Shown piece by piece: positions 56,230 through 64,000 of a DNA stretch of 64,000 nucleotides. Position numbers and translations under genes: made by a program. The number at the start of each line of letters is the position of its first letter. Position 1 is the first letter of the stretch. Under the pieces are notes generated by a model. The model was not told where the DNA came from, searched no databases, and was given only the letters and a program-made list of their open reading frames with translations. Origin of the DNA: Corythucha ciliata (Eukaryota > Arthropoda > Insecta > Hemiptera > Tingidae); NCBI GenBank assembly GCA_038030265.1, contig CM075943.1, positions 29,760,001 through 29,824,000 on the forward strand. The letters are read 5' to 3'.

Positions 56230-56239
56230 AATGCTATTG

Positions 56240-56300
56240 GCGAATGCTAGGATTTACCAGTGAATGCTAAGATTTACCAACCGTCGGTCTTTTACTGTAA
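56240..56300. repeat. Right arm of the outermost inverted repeat
   Basis: AATGCTAAGATTTACCA and CGTCGGTCTTTTACTGTAA mirror 51939-51999. Confidence 0.65.
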
Positions 56301-57540
56301 CAGATACACGTACCCGGAAAATAAAGTCGGCTTCAGATGTGATCTGAAAAAAGCTTAGCTTTGAGCTGTATCCAATGAAATATAATTAATTCAAACGCGG
56401 GTTGCTCTTTGATTGGCTACAGCTCAAAGCTTAGGCTGTCACAGTCCGCATGTGAAGGCGGCTTAACAGAACAGATAAAAGTAACTGTATACTTTTGGAC
56501 AAAATGAAGTTGCTTTCTCCAAAATGTCTTGATCCACAAAATTATTTAATTTGATGCAAGACCGCGGTTTTGATTTACATCGTCGTCAATCGCTAACTCA
56601 GTCATCAGTACCCAACGAGATAAGAGAAACGGCCTGAATACGGAAGCCCTGGAGAACGCTTTTAAGCTGCACAGATGAATTCTCGAACCCCCCCGCCCAT
56701 CCATTTCATCGTCTCTCTTCTGCACCCATCCTGGATTTTAAGATCTCGATTCAATAGTCTTTACTTCCATGGAATTATGTGCGCTAGCCTGTAAAAAAGG
56801 TTGCTGGGAACCTTGCTTGGGCTCCTGATGCACTAGCAGTCGTTATTAATGAAACTATTCAAAGGGGTTCTTTCGAAATCGTGGTAGTAGTTGTGGTACC
56901 AATTCATATAGAAAAGGGCAGACTGGAAACTTTGGGCCCACTTCTTTGTAGCCCGTACTCTCTACTCTACGGTCTTGAAGTTGGTAATGGGAGAACATCT
57001 TGTTGACTTCAGGAAGAGTTCAGATTTTCTCAGGGGCTCAAAGTTTGCGAACTGTAGGCGTGGAAATGGATGCTGTTGTCCCGCCGTTCTTATACCTCGA
57101 CAATCTTTGCGGACTTGAAGAAAACATTTGGCAATAAATACGGAATATGCGGTTGTTCACAGCCGGCCGGTGTCAAATCTGATGCGTTCCTTTTTGAGCG
57201 GGCGTTTTCAGGCGTGTGATGGGAATGATTTCTCGTAGTCGAGACGAGGCCTATAAGCCGAGGTCATTTGGTCGTTTTCTGCTTCTTCTAGTGATTTAGG
57301 ACCTCTCTCAACTCTACTGAGCCGCACAGATTTTCATCTAATCTTTATGCAGATGACACTAAGTAGTCCTGTGACGTATGGAGGATCTGACAATGAGTTG
57401 ACGGTTCAAGTGTCCTTCTTTCGAATGTAATATGATATCAAGGAGCGCGATGAAGAATGTGAAGAATGGCGTGCTGCCAATGCCAATAAAGTAGGGCATA
57501 GTCAATTCTAACAAGACTTACTCAATACGCTTATGAGATT
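56301..57540. other. Intergenic, nothing recognised
   Basis: A short inverted pair CAAAGCTTAGGCTG / AAGCTTAGCTTTGAG near 56350-56430. No motif-bearing frame. Confidence 0.4.
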
Positions 57541-57845
57541 GCGAGAACTGAGAGATTTTGTTTAAGGTCAATAACATCAAACTCGCAAAAAATTGCTCTT
57601 TGGAATAAACCAATTCCCTAGAAATTTCTATTTTGAGGGCGTAGAAGTGAAATCCGAGAATTTATCTTTTATAGAGTGCCAACACAATGAAATTTGGTTT
57701 TTGAAAGAGCCAAACCGGTAGAAATGCTTTTTTTAAAAAGAAAGTAAAGGCGAAATTGGTTCTTGAATAAGTCAAACATGAAAAATTTGGTTCTGTGAGG
57801 GCAAAATCTGCTAATTTAGATTTAGAAATATCCCAATAGGTGCCC
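57541..57845. repeat. Short degenerate tandem array
   Basis: About seven diverged units around GAAATTTGGTTTTTGAAAGA and GCCAAACC, akin to the 12-13 kb and 48.5 kb arrays read on the other strand. Confidence 0.45.
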
Positions 57846-58780
57846 ACACACGAACGGATTTTTTGACAGGCCACGGATTTTTTTGGGAAACCCGCGGGCC
57901 TGGTCTGTCAGTTAGTGGAGATGAAAAAACTTCGGTTTTGACCATCAGTTTTCAAAACCCGAAGGCCAGGCCTGTTTATCGACATATACGTGCTGTTGAG
58001 ACCGACGGATCTCGGAACCCAAGACCCGCGGGTTTTGAAATCCGAAGGATTGGCCTGTCAAGGGCCACTAACGTTCGGTTTGTGTCCGTGGGTTTGTTTG
58101 TTTACGTAAATGGAAAAATTAAAATTATTAAAAATTATACGCATAAAATTGGGTAAAAGCTGGGAGCTGATGACTGATGATGCTGAAATCGTGGTCTCGC
58201 ACCAAATTAAACGTTCTACATCGACAAATATTTTTTTTTATACCTTGGTTATGTGCCATCAGTAGGCTCCCACTCCATACCCTGATCTAGATGTGCACTT
58301 CATACTCGTACTGCGCGGGCGTTTCGGTCGGTACGAAGTTTTTCATACGCGCACGAACGCCGAGAACGCCCACACGAAGCCGAGGAAGCCGTGTCGTAGC
58401 TCGCTGCAGCCTTATGGCAATGGGCAATAGCTGGATTTGAACCCAGACCCACTGGTTTGCGAAGCGAGTAATGTATCCATTACACCGTCGAGTCACTTCC
58501 ATAGACCCATCAAGACGCATATGGCTGGCCTCTTTCCTTAGAAAAATACGAAAACCGTCGCTTTTGCCTTTGGTCTGTGGGATATGCTCGACAGTTCAGG
58601 CCTGCGGATTTTGTTTTTCAAAATCTGCGGGTTTCACCATACACGAACGAATTTAAACCGTTGGTAAGTTTTCCCGAAGGCGAGGACTGCACGTGAGTGG
58701 CAACTACGGGCTAAAAACCCACAGATTTGGCCTGTTGGCAAACCCACGGTCTAAATCTGCGGTTCTGGCCTGTCATTTTT
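57846..58780. repeat. Element with repeated GGCCTGTCA words, interrupted by a tRNA-like sequence
   Basis: At 57846-58110 and 58590-58780 the words GGCCTGTCA (or close variants) and CCCGCGGGTTTT recur about eight times in mixed orientation. CACGAACG occurs at both 57849 and 58644. The block between (about 58140-58560) contains the tRNA-like sequence. It resembles the dense subterminal repeats of hAT-type elements, but I could not fix the borders. Confidence 0.45.
58420..58493 (-). tRNA. Degenerate tRNA-derived sequence (tRNA-Arg-like head)
   Basis: The minus strand has an A-box-like GACGGTGTAATGGATACAT and B box GGGTTCAAATCCAG. A proper anticodon arm cannot be drawn (9-base loop CTTCGCAAA). 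No poly(T) follows. This fits a SINE head or tRNA pseudogene. Confidence 0.35.
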
Positions 58781-59590
58781 AAAGTACCAAAACGACTTTT
58801 TTAATTAGTCCACCTCCCCGTGAAATTGGACTTTTGAATTGGGTCATCCAAAAATTCGCTTTTTATTGAGTAAATCTTGCGAAATCGGACTTCTGAGTAA
58901 GTGTAACCTGCGATATGGTGGGCACCAGGCACCACACACCACCAGGCAACACACAAGTGTTGTAGTTGCAGTGCCCCGTCCTCTCGGGTAGAAAACTTCA
59001 CACCCCACGAGAGTATTGCATTGAATAGAAATCGCTATGAGTCGCAAATAAAATAAATACTATAGTTTTTATTGTATAAATGTATAGATAGAAGAAAAAT
59101 GACTGTGTAACAACCCGCAGTTGATATTGATACGCCCTTGTCATCAGATCTGGCGGGAAATCCACCAAATTGGCAACGCCTCCGCCTCTTAGGGCCTTAG
59201 GCTTAGAGCTCTTAATGGTGCGGGATAAAAGTTCATTGGTTCATCCTCGTGAAATGAGATAGAAGAGCCAGGTCCTGATTTGAGGAATTTGGACTGGATA
59301 TGTTCTAATAACCAAAGTTACTGGCCTGCGACTTTTTTTAACCACGTCCCTGACAATAAAGGTCCTGCCTTCTGCCTGGAACTTTCGATCCAAAATGAAA
59401 GGGTACTTGACTGAAAAGTTGAAAACGATTTTCCCTTTTTGACGAATTCACCGACTCACACCATTCAGATTTTGATTAAGAAAGATTTGATAAAATAGTT
59501 CCAGAAAACGTGATGACCGAGGAGGATAGGTAAGGGGCTAAGGGGAGAAGGAATTTTCAAGAAATTGACATTCACCCTTCTTCACTTTAC
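58781..59590. other. Intergenic with a partial MITE
   Basis: 58945-59035 (CACAAGTGTTG, CGTCCTCTC, GAGAGTATTGCATTGAAT) is related to the small foldback at 36.8 kb. The rest is unremarkable. Confidence 0.4.
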
Positions 59591-60096
59591 AATGAGGAAG
59601 TTTCATGGGTCAGAACTTTTTCATAAATTTATTTTTTAAGGTTTATTTATGCTAAAATAGAGCATAAATCGTGATCCGTTCGTAAAATAATCCAACAGTT
59701 AATAAATACGCGATTTTTGAAGTTTTAGGTCATTTCAACATGCCAGCTAGCATGTTTGCGTCGTAGGCGCTTTCCGAAAAAAAGTCACCTGTAATGTAGC
59801 TGTCGAAGAGCGGTTTGTTGTGTTTCTTTGCCTTATTTTCTACTAGAGCTCTCCAATAATAAAATAGTGGAGGATAAACAGATGAGCTATTTAGAGGCAT
59901 GAAAAGGACAGAGAATACAACGACGATTACGTTGCGGAAAATGTTCGTTTTGGCGGGATTTCAAATATGCCAACTTTTGTTGAGAAATAAAAAATATTTC
60001 TGAAGGGTTTTAAATTTTTATTAATTTATTTACGTGGAAGGATTGATGTGCCTAATCGAAAACAAATATTTTTGGAAAATGTGAAACTTCCTCATT
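59591..60096 (-). mobile_element. MITE family A, copy 4 (complete)
   Basis: 506 bp, same orientation as copy 3, with both AATGAGGAAGTTTCA termini intact. Confidence 0.85.
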
Positions 60097-60711
60097 CTGA
60101 CCACGAATGTGATTAAAGCGAAACGGTTTTTACATTTTTTGGAATAACTCACAGCTCATTTCGATCACGAGCTTCTTGTTTTTTTATACAGTCATTGAGC
60201 TCAATGCCTCCCTTGAAACACGGCGGTTTAAAGTTCAACTTATTGAAGATCGTGTATTGGAAAGCTCACAATATACGACCATGTTTTTCCAGAATGGACC
60301 AAACCATGATCTTGGGCCAATGTGAGAAACCCGTTGGCGTATAGCAATGGATAGTCACACGACGAATCACCGCTTTTTCACCCAAATTAAACACAGCTCT
60401 GTTCGTAATTATGGCTCACGTAATCACAAGACCAACAGATTTTTATCTTAAATTTGTCGTGTTTTTCAAATGTGAGATTTTGTTTTCTCTCCAGAAACGT
60501 TGCGTGTCAAAGTGTACATATAGTCATGTTCTCTCCTCTATCAAGTGGTTCAGTATTTGTTGGAAAATTACTGAAGGGATTGTATGTACAATTAGGGTCG
60601 TATTTCAAAACGGATGTACATACAGGAAATACATATAGGCTACAGTTCGCTCTCATGCATGTTCAAACTTGCACACATTTCAGCGTTGATCATTGGTCAT
60701 GAATCACCCTA
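60097..60711. other. Spacer between MITE and gypsy-like LTR
   Basis: Nothing recognised; overlapping frames at 60411-60702 show no domain. Confidence 0.4.
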
Positions 60712-60894
60712 TGTAATACGTTTGACTTTTTAGTCGTCAGGCAGTAATTAATAAGACCGATACTAAATGAAGAACTATTTTTTTACGACAAAAGACAAAA
60801 AAGCAACTGACTTTATTTTTACGTGTTGATGAAAATGATTACTATAATTAAATGTAAAATTTGTAATGAAGCAGTGGACAACTGTGCTGCCACA
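60712..60894 (-). mobile_element. Probable 3' LTR of the gypsy-like element
   Basis: On the minus strand a purine-rich tract is followed by TGTGGCAGCACAG, a typical LTR start, then AATAAA near 60815. The far end is placed at TATTACA (plus TGTAATACG at 60712) by the TG...CA rule. The inner border is moderately supported, the outer one is a guess. The partner LTR lies outside the window. Confidence 0.4.
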
Positions 60895-60910
60895 TTACTC
60901 CTCCCTCAGT
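60895..60910 (-). promoter_or_regulatory. Polypurine tract of the gypsy-like element
   Basis: Minus strand ACTGAGGGAGGAGTAA directly abuts the TGTGG start of the LTR. This is the expected position for plus-strand DNA priming during reverse transcription. Confidence 0.5.
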
Positions 60911-60924
60911 AACTGAGTTACGAG

Positions 60925-62434
60925 ACCAGTGTCAAGTCGCGTGCAAAATGTACGCTGGCTGAAGGCGATCAATTGAAATATTTACTTCTTTGTTTTTTAT
61001 GAGAAGTGTGAAGTATTTTTCTGTTCTTGTTTTGGAAATGGACCATCATACGCCGGTTGAAGGGGTTTCTTGACATCGTCGACTCGGACGAAGGCGTGCG
61101 TTGTTGTTGCCATGTCACGGTGGACGTAAATTTTGTTGTTCGTCGAGTGACACCGAGTGTTTAGGGGCTTCAGATTATCCATCTGCCGGATTAAATTTGT
61201 TACGAACGACTCGGGCTCGAAGGTCACTTGTGACTCTTCGAAAAATTGTCCCGGCAGCTTGATAGTCTTGCCGTAGACCATTGTGGCGATTGAGTGTTTG
61301 GATTCCTCGTGAACTGCTGCTCGCAATCCAAGTAGTAGGTACAGTCGGTAGCGTGTCAGTCCATTTCAAAGAACTGTTAGATTTTATCGCTGTTTTTATT
61401 GTTCTGTGAAGCCTTTCAACTTTCCCATTGGACTGAGGATGAAACGCAGTCGTATGCTGAATTTTTGAACCACAAACTGAAGCGAGATGTTTGAAAATTG
61501 CTGAAGTGAACTGTCTGCCTTGATCAGTTATTATTTGTTGTGGTACGCCGAACCGTCTTATCCAGTTAAAGTAAAAGGTCTTCGCAACCGTCTCTGCTGT
61601 TATGTTGTGAAGTGGAATAACTTCCATCCAGCTCGAGAAACGATCGATACAGGTCAAACAGTAGGAGTAGCCATCAGAGGGGGGAAGGGGTCCGATTATG
61701 TCTATGTGAACGACGCTGAACCTGTCATCTGGCTCAGGATATGCACCGAGTGCCGATTTGTTGTGCCGATAAATTTTGTTTTTCTGGCAACTGACGCAAC
61801 TTTTGGCCCATACCCGAACATCATGTTTGATTCCTTGCCAAACAAAAAGATTAGTCATTTGTTTCACTGTAGACTTTACTCCAGGGTGAGCCATGTTGTG
61901 GATTTGATTAAACATTTGAAGTCGGTACTTCTTGGGCAGGTACGGTCGAATTATTGGAGTTGACACATCACACCAGAGGATTTTCCCGGAACGAAGAGGG
62001 TACTGTCTAAAATGGAGCGATGTGGTGTTTTCTTTTTTTAGTTTGTCTAGTTCTCCGTCTTGTTCTTGCTCTTCAGCGATTTTTTCGTAGTCGACGATAG
62101 AAAGTTCGTCGATCCTTGATAGGAAGTCGGCAACAATATTTTCTTTTCCACTGACGTGTTTGATGTTAGTACTGAATTGAGAAATATATTGAAGATGTCG
62201 AAGTTGCCGTGGAGACGCTTTTTCATTTTTTTGTAAAAACGCAAAAGTTAACGGTTTATGATCTGTGAAAATTACAAATGGGCGTCCTTCTAGAAGGTAT
62301 TTAAAATGCTTGATTGACAGGTATATGCTGAGTAGTTCTCTATCATATGTACTGTATGATTTTTGAGCCTGGTTTAGTTTTTTTGAGAAGAAAGCAATTG
62401 GCTTCCACCCGTCTTCTTCATATTGTTGAACCAC
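60925..62434 (-). pseudogene. Ty3/gypsy pol: RNase H 3' part and integrase (CsRn1-like), frameshifted
   Basis: The minus-strand frame opens just inside RNase H (YDRELLSIYLSIKHF, FTDHKPLTF). Integrase follows: a zinc-binding HNMAHPG with CVSCQ, then catalytic core HIDIIGPL, TDQGRQFTS and VERLHRTIK giving the D, D, E residues. A frameshift near 61330 moves to the frame with SKHSIATMVYGKTIKLPG, and the C-terminal module (KKPLQPAYDGPFP) is broken again near 61015 before EKYFTLLIKNKEVNISIDRL. The stop is near 60940. The PAYDGPF wording and the polymerase suggest the CsRn1 clade. Not functional. Confidence 0.85.
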
Positions 62435-62439
62435 GGACC

Positions 62440-63107
62440 TGTGGTGTGGTTACGTGGGTTTTTCCCACTTGGCCACACCTTGTGATTCTTAAATTTGGGT
62501 TTGCTCGGCTCAAAAGAAATAAACTAACAACAGTTTATGATATTTATTAACGAACTTCTTTATTGCTGAACGATAGCTGAAATTTTGATCAAGGATCAAT
62601 TAGTGGGGCGTCTTAAGCCAAGGGGAGAGTCAAATTGACTAACCTCTGTGTTTTCTTCTTCCGGCTTCCTTTGATTTAATGCCACTGATTGAGGGGTGGG
62701 GTAGGTGTAAGTGTATGTGACTTGTGTAAGTGATGTGATTGGTGTGAGTGAGGTGACTGGGGATGTTGAGTGGACGGCGAGCAAGGCGGGCTTCTCCGCG
62801 ACTTCTCGGTGATGACTTTTTTTTGGTGTCGACTTTTCTGATGTTCCTCACTTGGTGAGACTCCGTTTTCTGACCTTGGCCGTGTGTGTTGGCCGTTCTC
62901 TTCTGATGTGGTGTAAGTTGACGGTGTGTACTTTCTATGTCACTTGTGTGACTTCGGTGTTCTTGTATCACTAGCGGTCCTCCTTGCCCCCGTGAAAGTT
63001 TACTCTTTCTTTCTTGTCTATTTTGATCTGATTTCCGATCTAGACTGACTGACTTTTTTTTTTATAATTTTGAAGGGATAATTTTGACAGGTGTCAGCCT
63101 CGACACA
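62440..63107. mobile_element. 668-bp solo LTR inserted in the gypsy RNase H region
   Basis: Starts TGTGGTGTGG, ends CGACACA (TGTG...CACA), and GACC occurs directly on each side (62436-62439 and 63108-63111). Removing it with one GACC restores an open reading frame across the join (SAIGSV then VQQYEEDGW), which confirms both borders. A hairpin GGTGTGG/CCACACC with inner GTGGG/CCCAC lies at the left end. The frames inside (for example 62639-62971, His/Thr/Ser-rich) are chance. It belongs to a different LTR family from the host. Confidence 0.8.
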
Positions 63108-63111
63108 GACC

Positions 63112-64000
63112 CAATAGCGGAATCGGAAGCGTCGGTGAATAACGCCAGTTGACGCTTAGGATCCGGGAAAGTTAGCAAGGCGGCATTCGCTAATTGTAGT
63201 TTACATTGTTGGAACATTTCCGTTGCATGTGTTGACCATTGAATTTTTCTTTTATTATTTTTCTTCGAGCCTTTCAGAAAGTCGCGGAGGGTGGCCTGAG
63301 TTTCCGCAGCATTAGGTAGATAGCGTCGATAAAAATTTAGCATTCCCAAGAACGCTATTAGTTGTTGAACTGTTTCGGGAAGCTTTGTATCGAGGATTAC
63401 AGCGACTTTCTCGGGGAGAGGCCGTGAACCAGTGGGTGTAACGAGGTAGCCCAAGAATTCTATTTCAGAGACACCAATGACCGACTTGGAAATATTAATT
63501 CGAAGTCCATACTTGTCGAGTCGAGAAAAAACTATTTGTAGGTGCTCTCGATGCTCGGCTTCCGACGCAGATGCAATTAGGACGTCGTCGAGATATGCGA
63601 AAACGAAATTCAGGTCGCCGAGCACGTCGTTGATAAAACGTTGGAACGTAGATGGCGCGTTCCGCAGCCCGAAGCTCATGACGTTAAACTCGTACAACCC
63701 GAAAGGAGTTATGATGGCCGTTTTTTTCTTGTCCTCTTCGGCCATAGGGACCTGGTAGTAGGTTTTGAACAAGTCTATTTTCGAAAACATCGTTTTTCCT
63801 GTGAGGATGTTCTGAAAATCTTTAATCCGAGGTATTGGGTAGCGATCTGTTACAGTGCGCTCGCTTAAACGACGATAGTCACCGCACGGCCGGAACGAAC
63901 CATCCTTTTTCGGGACCATATGGAGAGGACTGGCCCACTCAGATTTCGAGGGTCGTATGATTTCATTGTCGAGCATGAATTTGAATTCTTGTTTAGCCAC
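63112..64000 (-). pseudogene. Ty3/gypsy pol: reverse transcriptase and start of RNase H, runs off the window
   Basis: The minus-strand frame enters from the window's right edge: [66 protein letters not shown] and catalytic YLDDVLIAS, then the connection ([24 protein letters not shown]) and RNase H start ([15 protein letters not shown]). This block itself is uninterrupted. RNase H is cut here by the solo LTR and continues at 62434. Gag and protease would lie beyond 64000. Confidence 0.9.

Noticed and set aside
62639..62971. 110-codon His/Thr/Ser-rich frame
   Set aside because: It falls wholly inside the solo LTR, which is non-coding by nature.

Overview
The window looks like a stretch of an insect nuclear genome, most likely hemipteran and possibly whitefly-like. 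That placement rests on the gene families and repeat style; I could not run a search. Host genes have short GT-AG introns and sit far apart in AT-rich DNA. Three host genes are supported: (1) a PREP/PKNOX-type TALE homeobox gene (+, coding exons 15936-17844, with a phase-compatible possible first coding exon at 9008-9027); (2) a UDP-glycosyltransferase (+, 20750-22518, four coding exons, 526 aa); (3) a secreted single-domain von Willebrand factor C (SVWC/Vago-type) protein (-, 38575-37187, two coding exons, 155 aa, with a TATA box and a 5' UTR exon near 40.0 kb).

Nearly everything else is mobile DNA, and inverted repeats dominate. By region: 0.4-6 kb holds a mariner-like MITE, a THAP-bearing DNA transposon remnant with further elements nested in it, and one copy of a dispersed repeat (family R). 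8.2-9.0 kb is a possible promoter and leader for the homeobox gene. 9.6-15.4 kb (its proposed intron) holds foldbacks, a degenerate tandem array and a complete 508-bp MITE. 20.2 kb is a clean hairpin just before the UGT. 24.05-25.47 kb is a mariner-like foldback. 27.07-32.80 kb is a three-layer nest: a MITE, split by a foldback carrying two inverted tRNA-Thr-like sequences, split in turn by a dead LOA/Lian-like LINE. 34.4-50.1 kb has further copies of family R, a 2.0-kb palindrome and tandem arrays. 51.94-56.30 kb is a second nest: an outer inverted repeat encloses another tRNA-carrying foldback with a CACTG-ended insertion, a foldback with a TTAA-flanked insertion, a FLYWCH/Mutator-like fragment and a MITE. 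59.6-64.0 kb has another MITE copy and a degraded CsRn1-like Ty3/gypsy element (-) with a solo LTR inserted in its RNase H region; it continues past the window edge.

The three host genes have unrelated roles (transcription factor, detoxification enzyme, secreted immune-type protein) and I see no operon-like link. The most unusual signal is the pair of foldback elements that each carry two tRNA-like Pol III units in opposite orientation, followed by poly(T). Two of the nests can be read in order because one arm of a palindrome keeps the empty site for an insertion in the other arm. All repeat classes were assigned by eye from termini, target duplications and protein motifs.
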